From positions 1 to 64,000 of the forward strand of contig NZ_VAHO01000003.1 in NCBI RefSeq assembly GCF_005796225.1: a DNA stretch of 64,000 nucleotides. The letters run 5' to 3'. This DNA is from Pseudarthrobacter sp. NamE5. GTDB lineage: Bacteria; Actinomycetota; Actinomycetes; Actinomycetales; Micrococcaceae. Positions 1 to 6,233 of this stretch are shown piece after piece (position 1 is the stretch's first letter; each line of letters starts with the position of its first letter). The notes below the pieces were generated by a model that saw nothing but the letters and a program-made list of their open reading frames with translations, was not told where the DNA came from and searched no databases. The position numbers were made by a program, and so were the translations under genes.

Positions 1-1
1 C

Positions 2-631
2 GTGGATGCTGTCGTTGACGTCGATCTTCTCAACGGCAACGGCACCGGCACCGACACCACCACCGGCGGCGTGGACGCTGGTGTTGATCTGGGCGTTGAC
101 CTGGGCGCCGGCGGCAACGGCGGCGTGGACGCTGGTGTTGATCTGGGCGTTGACCTGGGCGCCGGCGGCAACGGCGGCGTGGACTCTGGCGTTGATCTGG
201 GCGTTGACCTCGGTATCGGGGGCGGCAACGGAGGCGCCGGCACGGAAAACCCGGGTAACGAAAACCCCGGAACCGGGAACCCGGGCAACGGCACCGGAGG
301 CAACGGCACTATTGATCCCGGAACAGACGGTAATGGTTCCATTGATCCCGGAACCGGCAACCCCGGCACGGGCAACGGCGGCACCAGCGGCAATGGAACC
401 AACGATGACGCGACCGTTACCGGCACCTCCGGTAGCGGCGGTGCCTTCGTGGCTCCTGCCGGGTCCACCTCGGTGGCCGGCGTAATTGCCACCGACTCGT
501 CTCACCGCGGCACCACCACCCGCGGCGGCAGCGCTCTGGCCAATACCGGCGCGGACATCTCGTTCGTACCCTTCGCCCTGCTGCTGCTGGGCGCCGGGCT
601 GCTCATGCTTCGCAAGCGGAGGATCTCCTAA
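2..631 (+). CDS. LAXTG-anchored, Gly/Asp-repeat surface protein (3' part)
   Basis: The frame is open to the left edge, so the first GTG at 2 need not be the real start. The visible 209 residues are almost entirely Gly, Asp, Asn, Val and Thr, with three copies of an 18-19 residue unit (V-D-A-G-V-D-L-G-V-D-L-G then a Gly/Asn tail) at residues 24-78, a longer GNGTGNPG-like low-complexity segment, then a sorting signal. The signal is LANTG (bases 536-550), a hydrophobic helix and the tail RKRRIS. LAXTG is the motif of class E sortases of high-GC actinobacteria, so the protein is probably covalently anchored to peptidoglycan. No enzymatic domain is visible; a stalk or adhesin role is an inference. 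Confidence 0.85.
   Translation: MDAVVDVDLLNGNGTGTDTTTGGVDAGVDLGVDLGAGGNGGVDAGVDLGVDLGAGGNGGVDSGVDLGVDLGIGGGNGGAGTENPGNENPGTGNPGNGTGGNGTIDPGTDGNGSIDPGTGNPGTGNGGTSGNGTNDDATVTGTSGSGGAFVAPAGSTSVAGVIATDSSHRGTTTRGGSALANTGADISFVPFALLLLGAGLLMLRKRRIS
71..235 (+). repeat. 54-bp in-frame tandem repeat
   Basis: Two identical 54-bp units (71-124 and 125-178) are followed by a diverged 57-bp third copy (179-235). They encode the Val-Asp-Gly repeats of the surface protein. Identical neighbouring copies suggest recent expansion or ongoing slippage. Confidence 0.95.
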
Positions 632-640
632 CACCTGCAC

Positions 641-675
641 TTTTCTGGCCCTGCTCCATGAGCAGGGCCAGAAAA
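641..675 (+). terminator. Rho-independent terminator after the surface-protein gene
   Basis: A perfect 15-bp stem (TTTTCTGGCCCTGCT and its complement) with a 5-base loop starts 9 bases after the stop codon. The A-rich/T-rich stem base makes it potentially bidirectional. Confidence 0.9.
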
Positions 676-777
676 GAAGGCCGATGCTTCAGCTTGGTTT
701 AGGAGTAGCCCCGGCTACAGGATGGGCAAGGTCCCTAGTCCTGATTGCGCGGCCGAATTGTTTGCCTTGACGCCCGC

Positions 778-800
778 ATGAGCACCCCGTGGGTGCTCAT
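778..800. terminator. 9-bp perfect hairpin downstream of the lsr2 remnant
   Basis: ATGAGCACC and its complement enclose the loop CCGTG. It lies just past the 3' end of the lsr2 remnant (minus strand). There is no T run on either side, so termination is only a guess. Confidence 0.35.
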
Positions 801-814
801 TGGTGCAGCTTCCG

Positions 815-1032
815 CTAAGACGAACGGGTACCTACATGGCTGGCCTTACGCCTATCCCTGCTGCGTCCCCGCGTTCTACGGGCCGCGGAGAGGTAATTTT
901 TTATCGCTTCGCGAAGTTCGTGCGTATTGGGCCGCTGAGGTCTATCTCGTAATCGGCGCCGTCGACGGCGAACTGCACGGTCTCGACCGCTTCGGATCCG
1001 TCGAGATCATCTTCAAGTACTACCACTGCCAT
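815..1032 (-). pseudogene. Lsr2-like nucleoid protein, frameshifted and truncated
   Basis: From an ATG at 1032 the frame reads MAVVVLEDDLDGSEAVETVQ and then FAVDGADYEIDLSG, which matches the N-terminal dimerisation domain of Lsr2 (DDLDG...ETV.F..DG..YEIDLS). It hits a stop at 901-903 after 43 codons. Just upstream of an A6 run at this point, a shift of one base restores YLSAARRTRGRSRDRRK, the typical continuation of Lsr2, which ends in a stop at 815-817. The AT-hook-like DNA-binding C-terminal domain is absent. Lsr2 silences AT-rich foreign DNA, and extra copies often ride on mobile elements, so this may be a relic of one. Recognition is from memory of the family; no alignment was run. Confidence 0.75.
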
Positions 1033-1122
1033 TAGCGCCACTCAGTAAGCCTACTTGCCTAACAGGCCGAGCTGATCCTGAGGGTCCATACAAAGCGCTG
1101 CGCCGGGCGGCGCCGAATAGCG

Positions 1123-1140
1123 TAACGAATCCCTTCGTTA
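1123..1140. promoter_or_regulatory. Perfect 7-bp dyad upstream of a small ORF
   Basis: TAACGAA and TTCGTTA are separated by 4 bases, immediately before the AAGGA ribosome binding site of the 1151 frame. It could be an operator or an RNA hairpin. Confidence 0.35.
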
Positions 1141-1150
1141 AGGAATCAAT

Positions 1151-1339
1151 ATGCATCTAACACCCGACCATCCCCTATATAACCTGTCATCCCGGTTTGA
1201 AGTTGTGAATGGCTATTGGATTCCCCGGGACATGGTGGAAAGCAGTTCGCCCTCCACCGTGCGCTGTACGAATAACGTCATTATCGCCCGTCCTCCCAAG
1301 ACGCTTTCTACTTCCCAGGAACCCCCGGCACCTGCCTAG
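1151..1339 (+). CDS. Possible small hypothetical protein (62 aa)
   Basis: ATG at 1151 follows TAAGGA with 6-base spacing, and the first half (HPLYNLSSRFEVVNGYWIP) has a protein-like composition. The second half is Ser/Pro/Thr-rich. I recognise no family, and the surroundings are decayed, so this may be a fragment of a larger lost gene. It would not be called without the good ribosome binding site. Confidence 0.3.
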   Translation: MHLTPDHPLYNLSSRFEVVNGYWIPRDMVESSSPSTVRCTNNVIIARPPKTLSTSQEPPAPA

Positions 1340-1439
1340 CGTAAGGCGCTGTGACGTGACCGATGCGGCCGCGGGAGACCTCAGTGAAGCTCTAACTCCC
1401 GATCAGTAGCCAACGTCCACCATAAGGGGGACGATACTT

Positions 1440-1653
1440 CAGTGCCGACATCTCTGAATGACCCCATCCCCCCTCGGTAGAGAGCGGAGCGCATCGGAAG
1501 CGGCTGCACGCAGAGCGCGCCTGTTGGTGATGCCGGTGAATTGTTCGTGGGCCAGTCGGCCGCTTGGTGCCGCTGTTTGTCCTGCTCCGATCGTGCGACG
1601 GCACGTAGCTCCGCCGTTGCGGCTACCAGGAAACAGGACTCAGCTCCGCTCAC
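1440..1653 (-). pseudogene. GGDEF (diguanylate cyclase) remnant
   Basis: On the minus strand one frame from 1653 reads ELRAVARSEQDKQRHQ, a helical linker of the kind preceding GGDEF domains. After a frame change, near 1552-1560, a second frame reads RLAHEQFTGITNRRALR and continues ALRSLPRGDG. This corresponds to the conserved start of GGDEF domains (LAHxDxLTGLxNRRAL). The frame then stops, and the GGDEF signature itself is missing. The fragment cannot make cyclic di-GMP. The call rests on one motif about 17 residues long. Confidence 0.45.
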
Positions 1654-2001
1654 TTCTGTCTCGTAGGGAATTCTTTTTTGTCAGAGTATCCGGACAAGAA
1701 GCGCCGGCGGGATCACCCCTAAGGGCCGGATCACTACCGGCAGGCAGAGCAGAAGACTCGTCTCTGCTCGGATAAGAAGCCGAACGGAAGGTGGAATGTG
1801 GCCTGTTGACCATGTGACAGCGAGACAAAGAGACGGCGACTGTGAGCCCCGATTCGAATCTTCGTGCTTAAAGGGCACCTGCACCGGGCCCGGACGAGGA
1901 GATGGAGGGGAATGGTGCAGCGAAAGTTGGCTAGCGGTAGCTAGTGTGACGCGGACCGCTGCTAGGGACCGCCGGTCGCAGCTGCTTTCACAGCTGTAGC
2001 C

Positions 2002-2265
2002 TCAGTCCAGCTGCCTAAGCTGCCGGTGGTCGTAGAAAAATACGCCGTGAGCGGTGTCCACACCCACCGATGTGCCCTGCAGGAAAACCACCACTCCTTC
2101 GCGCCGTCCCTTGAAGGGATCGTCGCCCACCACCGCGTCGCCGATTCTGTAGGGCGATCGCGGAACGAAAGACCGGCGAAGCCGGTTCCAGGTTGCCGCT
2201 GCAGCTTTGGTCAGGCTGACAGGCTGGCCCAGGCTGGACATGTCGGGGACTTCGGCTTTGACCAC
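2002..2265 (-). CDS. Conserved-looking hypothetical protein (87 aa)
   Basis: I chose GTG at 2265 because GAGGAG lies 9 bases upstream; an in-frame TTG at 2274 abuts that site too closely. The C-terminal half is well structured: YRIGDAVVGDDPFKG, then EGVVVFLQGTSVGVDTAHG, then FFYDHRQLRQLD. The pattern of short beta strands with glycines suggests a small beta-barrel. The N-terminal part (residues 15-40) is basic and helical. I cannot assign a function. It stands alone next to decayed DNA and is on the same strand as the HxlR gene about 190 bp upstream, so it could be read from that promoter. Confidence 0.6.
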   Translation of the reverse strand: MVKAEVPDMSSLGQPVSLTKAAAATWNRLRRSFVPRSPYRIGDAVVGDDPFKGRREGVVVFLQGTSVGVDTAHGVFFYDHRQLRQLD

Positions 2266-2456
2266 GCGTACCAACTCCTCGAAAGCGGCACAGGCCGCCT
2301 ACTGGCGGTGCAGGTTGGCCGGAACGCTCCCAGCAGAGGGCGGCCCTCCCATTCCGGCTGGCACCTTACGCCCAAGCTATGCGTTAATCACACCAGTCAC
2401 ACCAGTAACAGGTACTCATATCCGGCAAGGTGGCTACTTGCCTCTCTGTCCCCTGT

Positions 2457-2846
2457 TTACCGCTGCCCGTTGATGATGTCGTCCGCGTTTTCGAAGGCCC
2501 AGGCAACCAGGGGAACCAGCAGAGTTGTCAATTCGTACCCACGGTTGGTGAGGCTGTAGTCCACTCGAGGCGGGATGACGGGCTGGGCTTTGCGCGTGAC
2601 AAGCCCATCCCGCTCCAGGGTCTTGAGGGTTTGTGCCAGCATTTTCTCGCTGATGCCCTCTGCCCGCCGTCGTAATTCGCTCCACCGCTGCCCACCCTCG
2701 GACAGGGCCAGCAGGATCAGGACACCCCACTTGCTGGTGATGTGGTCCAGAACGGTGCGGCTGGGGCAGCCGGCCGGGAAAACGCCGTCAGCAAGCGCGG
2801 CTGGGAGGGGCCCTCCATGGGCAGGGACAGGGGTACTGACTTCCAT
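2457..2846 (-). CDS. HxlR-family transcriptional regulator
   Basis: This 129-residue protein is a single winged-helix domain of the HxlR family: CPSRTVLDHITSKWGVLILL at residues 27-46 (the family's conserved Cys and 'xKWxxLIL' helix), recognition helix SELRRRAEGISEKMLAQTLK, and wing VTRKAQPVIPPRVDYSLT. The conserved N-terminal cysteine is often used for aldehyde or quinone sensing. ATG at 2846 has TAAGG upstream. Such genes usually face the reductase they control; here that partner is only a stub (2882-2989), so the regulator now appears to control nothing adjacent except itself. Confidence 0.9.
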   Translation of the reverse strand: MEVSTPVPAHGGPLPAALADGVFPAGCPSRTVLDHITSKWGVLILLALSEGGQRWSELRRRAEGISEKMLAQTLKTLERDGLVTRKAQPVIPPRVDYSLTNRGYELTTLLVPLVAWAFENADDIINGQR

Positions 2847-2849
2847 GCC

Positions 2850-2874
2850 AGTACCTTACTTCAAGGTGCGTACT
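2850..2874. promoter_or_regulatory. Candidate HxlR operator
   Basis: AGTAC at 2850-2854 and GTACT at 2870-2874 form an imperfect dyad centred on TTCAAGG. It lies directly before the HxlR start codon and includes its ribosome binding site, the position expected for an autoregulatory site shared with a divergent gene. Confidence 0.5.
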
Positions 2875-2881
2875 CTCTTTG

Positions 2882-2989
2882 GGGAAGTATTCCGCAGGAG
2901 CTCTGGTTGTTCTTTCCGACCTGCGCCGGCTGACTGGACGGCCGGCTACCTCCCTGGCCGACGCTGTTCGTTCGGCGGCTGGCTCTTAG
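2882..2989 (+). pseudogene. C-terminal stub of an NmrA/SDR-type oxidoreductase
   Basis: A frame entered only 7 bases after the operator reads GKYSAGALVVLSDLRRLTGR then PATSLADAVRSAAGS and a stop at 2987-2989. This resembles the last 30-35 residues of NAD(P)H-binding (QOR2/NmrA-like) proteins, which end in 'DLxxLxGRPxTSLxxAV'. There is no start codon, NAD-binding glycine motif or catalytic part. The operator has been joined to the extreme 3' end of its target gene, consistent with one internal deletion of most of the coding region. Confidence 0.6.
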
Positions 2990-3054
2990 CAGCTGCCTTT
3001 CAACCTGCAGGCTCTGACACGCCTGGTCCTGATTGTCCTGTTTCTTGTGGGCGA

Positions 3055-3258
3055 CTAGGACCTGGTGGCTGTCAGCACCAGGGTTCCGCCGAGGCCGATC
3101 ATCCAGCGCCCCGCCGGTTGCCTCCACTGCGGAGACCCGGCGGGGCGACCGGGCAAACCACTGGCGGGCTGAACCTGCGGCGATCGCCCAGAGGCTGTCT
3201 GAGACCAGGGCGATTGCCAGGAACAGAACGCCCAGAACGGCCACTTGGATCTCATCTC
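3055..3258 (-). pseudogene. C-terminal fragment of a LysE/RhtB exporter, frameshifted
   Basis: Minus-strand codons from about 3258 read IQVAVLGVLFLAIALVSDSL, then AIAAGSARQWFARSPRRVSA, the last membrane helices of LysE/RhtB amino-acid exporters. Near 3103-3112 one base is gained or lost; in the next frame MIGLGGTLVLTATRS completes the family's typical last helix, with a stop at 3055. The first two thirds of the gene (about 130 codons) are missing; the adjoining DNA is a hairpin and the permease 3' end. Confidence 0.65.
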
Positions 3259-3266
3259 CGGGGAGT

Positions 3267-3299
3267 CCGCCGGGGGACTGCTTCCCAGCCCCCCGGCGG
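3267..3299 (-). terminator. GC-only hairpin behind the amino-acid permease gene
   Basis: A perfect 10-bp stem (CCGCCGGGGG with its complement) and a 13-base loop lie 7 bases past the permease stop. No T run follows. Confidence 0.5.
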
Positions 3300-3305
3300 C
3301 AGTTG

Positions 3306-4787
3306 TTATTCGGCTGGGGCAACCAAGGGCAGCGGCGACGTTTCGTCCACAAGCTCGGCCCGCCGTCGTCCGTCACCCTTGATCCACATGCGGTACGCGA
3401 GGACCAGAAGCGCCAACCATGCACTGCCCACGTAGAGGGCGACACGGGTGTCTTCGAAAGCGCCGAGCACCGCAATCACCAGCGCCATAAAGGCAATGGT
3501 CAGGACTGAGGCAGCGGGCCACAGCGGTGAGGGAAATTCCGACGCCGGCAGGCCCTTGCGTGCGATCTCCCGCTTCATTGCCACGTGGGACGCGAGGATC
3601 ATGATCCACACCCAAACGGTGGCAAAGGTGGCGATGGAGGCAACGAGGATGAACACGTTCTTGGGGATGACCGCATTGAGGACCACGCCCACCAGGAGGA
3701 TGACCGTCATCATGACCACTGTCATCCAAGGGACCCCATGCCGGGACACCTTGCCGAACGCAACAGGCGCATGGCCTTGGCGGGACAGGCCAAAGAGGAT
3801 GCGTCCGGCGCCGAAGATGTCGCTGTTGATGGCGGACAGTGCGGCGGTGATCACCACGGCATTGAGGATGTGCGGGGCGGCCGGAATGCCGAGGCCGCTA
3901 AAGATTTGGACGAAGGGGCTGCCGTTGCTGCCGATCTCGTTCCACGGAAATAGGCTCATGAGGACGGCGAGGGTCAGCACGTAGAACAGCAGGACGCGCA
4001 CCGGGACGGTGTTGACTGCCTTGGGGATGACCTTTTTGGGGTCGGCGGCCTCCCCGGCGGTGATCCCGAGGGTTTCGATCCCGCCGAAAGCGAACATCAC
4101 CACCGCGAAGGAAGCCAGCAGCCCTTTAAAGCCGAACGGGAAGAACCCGCCGTGTTCCACGAGGTTGCCGAGGCCCGGAGTGACGGCCGGGCCGCCGGCC
4201 TGGAAACCGAAAACGATAATGGCTGCGCCACCGGCGATCATGGCGATGATGGCTGCCACCTTGATCAGCGAGAACCAGAACTCCAGTTCCCCGAAGACCT
4301 TCACGCTAAGCAGGTTGAGGGCGGCCAGGAAGAAGATGATCGCCAGGATCCAGACCCAGCGTTCCACCTGCGGGAACCAGAACCCCATATAGATACTGAA
4401 CGCGGTCACGTCCGCGATGGCGACGATCGCCATCTCAAACACGTAGGTCCAGCCGGTGACGAAACCGGCGAGGGGTCCGAGGTAGCGGCTGGCGTACTGG
4501 CCGAATGAGCCGGAGACGGGGTGCCGCACGGCCATTTCGCCGAGCGCCCGCATCACCATGAACACGGCAGCCCCGCCGATGATATAGGCCAGCAGGACGG
4601 CCGGGCCGGCTTTCTGGATGGCGGAAGCCGATCCATAGAATAGGCCGGTACCGATCGCCGAGCCCAGGGCCATGAACCGGATATGACGTACGTTCAGTCC
4701 CCGGTTAAGGACGCTTCCGACGGCGGCAGTCGCGGTCCGGTGCGTGGCAGGACTTTCGTTCCGGGTTGGGCTTGGTGCTGGTTGCAT
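3306..4787 (-). CDS. APC-family amino-acid permease, probable histidine permease
   Basis: A 493-residue inner-membrane protein of the AAT group of the amino acid-polyamine-organocation superfamily. After a polar N-terminus of about 35 residues, TM1 carries the family signature [20 protein letters not shown] (GS.IGTG) and TM2-3 the ALGEMA motif; about 12 helices follow and a short basic tail closes it. Length is normal (450-500). It stands 410 bp upstream of, and divergent to, the IclR-hutUH genes with shared control DNA, which is why I favour histidine (HutT-like) as substrate. Proline or another amino acid remains possible, since AAT members cannot be told apart by eye. Confidence 0.88.
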   Translation of the reverse strand: MQPAPSPTRNESPATHRTATAAVGSVLNRGLNVRHIRFMALGSAIGTGLFYGSASAIQKAGPAVLLAYIIGGAAVFMVMRALGEMAVRHPVSGSFGQYASRYLGPLAGFVTGWTYVFEMAIVAIADVTAFSIYMGFWFPQVERWVWILAIIFFLAALNLLSVKVFGELEFWFSLIKVAAIIAMIAGGAAIIVFGFQAGGPAVTPGLGNLVEHGGFFPFGFKGLLASFAVVMFAFGGIETLGITAGEAADPKKVIPKAVNTVPVRVLLFYVLTLAVLMSLFPWNEIGSNGSPFVQIFSGLGIPAAPHILNAVVITAALSAINSDIFGAGRILFGLSRQGHAPVAFGKVSRHGVPWMTVVMMTVILLVGVVLNAVIPKNVFILVASIATFATVWVWIMILASHVAMKREIARKGLPASEFPSPLWPAASVLTIAFMALVIAVLGAFEDTRVALYVGSAWLALLVLAYRMWIKGDGRRRAELVDETSPLPLVAPAE

Positions 4788-5070
4788 GCAAATAACCTTC
4801 TCGTCATTGGGAGGGGAGCCGCTAACCAGCAGACCATTTCCGGAGGCAAAGTGATGAGCCTCACGGGAGCTTGGTGTCTTTCATTCCAGACGATGCGCTG
4901 GTTCCTGCTTCCTGCTGTGACGAACGGCTGTCAGCCCGCACCGCTCAAGCTTGCAGTAAGTATCGGACTAGCATCATTAAATGGTGCGGATTGTGGACTA
5001 CATGCCGGAATACCGGGAAGAAGTCCTCGCGCTGTCCTTGCCGACTAAAGGCACTTTTCATGGGGCCGGT

Positions 5071-5157
5071 CTGTCCGGTAACCGAGACAGTATGACTGTC
5101 TAGTCTGGCTGTAAGCCGTCAGCGAGGGGGCATGCTTAAGTATGGGATTCCGGACTG
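5071..5157. promoter_or_regulatory. Permease-iclR control region: dyad and CCGGAC motifs
   Basis: The 410-bp divergent spacer (4788-5197) contains CTGTCCGG at 5071-5078, a perfect 7-3-7 dyad AGACAGT/ACTGTCT at 5085-5101 and CCGGACTG at 5150-5157. The last is 40 bases before the iclR start. Related copies occur before hutU. IclR proteins bind such paired sites, so this is a candidate operator cluster. No other gene is visible in the spacer. Confidence 0.5.
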
Positions 5158-5197
5158 CACAGGGATTTCGCGCTGAGATTTTTAAGGAGGGGAGCCG

Positions 5198-6031
5198 GTG
5201 ACAACCACGGAAGTGCGCCCGCGCGCCGAAGGTGCACCAGGGCCGGCATCAAAGGTGACGTCCAAAGTCCCCGCCGCCGAAAACACGCTGCGCATCCTCA
5301 AACTGCTGGCCTCACGCCGCGGGCCGATGGCGGCGTCGCAAATTGCTTCCACGCTGGGACTGCCCCGGTCCAGCGTCTACCACCTGCTGGGGGTGATGGA
5401 AGCAAACGGCTTTGTACTCCACCTGCACGAGGAGCAGCGGTACGGACTCGGGATCAGCGCCTTCGAGCTCAGTTCCGCATATTCCCGGCAGGAACCGTTG
5501 TCCCGGCTGGGCCGGCCCCTGCTCGCGAGTCTCGTGGATGCCATCGGTGAGAGTGCCCACCTGGCGGTGCTCCATGGCCGGGACGTGCTGTACATCGTGG
5601 AGGAGCGGGCCAAGAACCGCCCGTCCCTGGTGACCGACGTCGGAGTCCGGCTTCCCAGCCATCTCACCGCCAGCGGTCGCGCGATCCTTGCCGCGCTTCC
5701 CAAGTCGCAGGTGCGGGCGCTCTATCCCAATGCTGCCGCCTTCACAGCCCGGCACGAGGTGGAAGGCGCCATCATGAAATACTCGGCCCTCTCCTCCCAT
5801 CTGGACCAGGTGCGGCAGCGCGGCTATGCCACGGAGCATGGCGAGGTCACCCCGGGTTTCGGGTCCATTGCCGCCGCCGTCACAGACCACGTGGGATGGC
5901 CGACGGCGGCAGTCGCCGTGACGTTCCTCGAGGACAGGCTGCCGGCGGAGGAGTGGTCGGCGCTTGCCGGGCGCGTCCGTAAGGTCGCCGACGAACTGTC
6001 GGTGCGGCTCCACGGCCGCCCCGGAAAATAG
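5198..6031 (+). CDS. IclR-family regulator of histidine utilisation
   Basis: 277 residues. After a flexible N-terminus of about 25 residues comes a winged helix-turn-helix (ENTLRILKLLASRRGPMAAS, then SQIASTLGLPRSSVYHLLGV) and, from about residue 95, the IclR effector-binding domain (SRLGRPLLASLVDAIGESAH, ASGRAILAALPKSQV, FGSIAAAVTDHVGWPTAAVA). GTG at 5198 is supported by AAGGAGG 7-8 bases upstream. It lies between the putative histidine permease and hutU. The ligand is presumably histidine, urocanate or a later intermediate, but that is not visible in the sequence. Confidence 0.92.
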   Translation: MTTTEVRPRAEGAPGPASKVTSKVPAAENTLRILKLLASRRGPMAASQIASTLGLPRSSVYHLLGVMEANGFVLHLHEEQRYGLGISAFELSSAYSRQEPLSRLGRPLLASLVDAIGESAHLAVLHGRDVLYIVEERAKNRPSLVTDVGVRLPSHLTASGRAILAALPKSQVRALYPNAAAFTARHEVEGAIMKYSALSSHLDQVRQRGYATEHGEVTPGFGSIAAAVTDHVGWPTAAVAVTFLEDRLPAEEWSALAGRVRKVADELSVRLHGRPGK

Positions 6032-6060
6032 CCTTCCCCTCCATGCTTGCCCTGTCACGT

Positions 6061-6090
6061 TTGGTTCCCATTCCTGCTTTTGGGGACCAA
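6061..6090 (+). terminator. Stem-loop after the IclR gene
   Basis: TTGGTTCCC pairs with GGGGACCAA (one G-U pair) around a 12-base loop, 30 bases after the iclR stop. No clear T run, so a weak terminator or an mRNA 3' structure. Confidence 0.4.
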
Positions 6091-6112
6091 GGGTGACAGT
6101 GCAACAGAGTAT

Positions 6113-6137
6113 CCGGACTGTCTTGAATCCCGGACAG
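6113..6137. promoter_or_regulatory. Paired CCGGAC(T/A)G motifs upstream of hutU
   Basis: CCGGACTG (6113-6120) and CCGGACAG (6130-6137) are direct repeats 17 bp apart, about 100 bp before the hutU start. The same octamers occur in the permease-iclR spacer. I infer they are binding sites of the neighbouring IclR protein. Confidence 0.5.
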
Positions 6138-6157
6138 CACCCTCCTGAAACCCCTGT

Positions 6158-6180
6158 AAAGCCCATCACCGAAGGGCTTT
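6158..6180 (+). terminator. Leader hairpin 50 bp before hutU
   Basis: AAAGCCC and GGGCTTT form a 7-bp stem with a 9-base loop and a short T end. It may stop transcription from iclR, or act as an attenuator in the hutU leader. Confidence 0.4.
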
Positions 6181-6233
6181 AGTTGAATAGAGAACCTCCT
6201 CCCCTCCACAACCTCACTACGTAAGGAGCCACC

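Larger units (their letters stand above)
632..2001. other. Gene-poor, decayed stretch
   Basis: These 1.4 kb hold no intact recognisable gene. They contain a broken lsr2-like gene on the minus strand (815-1032), a short plus-strand frame with a good ribosome binding site (1151-1339), a broken GGDEF remnant on the minus strand (about 1440-1653) and several hairpins. Between 1654 and 2001 I see only short frames without recognisable features. Confidence 0.7.

Noticed and set aside
71..235. Regular repeats considered as a CRISPR array
   Set aside because: The units are contiguous, have no spacers and lie in a protein-coding frame.
745..1035. 96-codon plus-strand frame
   Set aside because: It is the opposite strand of the lsr2 remnant, which explains the coding-like composition.
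1850..1862. T-loop-like sequence GATTCGAATC suggesting a tRNA or attachment site
   Set aside because: No anticodon arm, D arm or acceptor stem can be formed around it.
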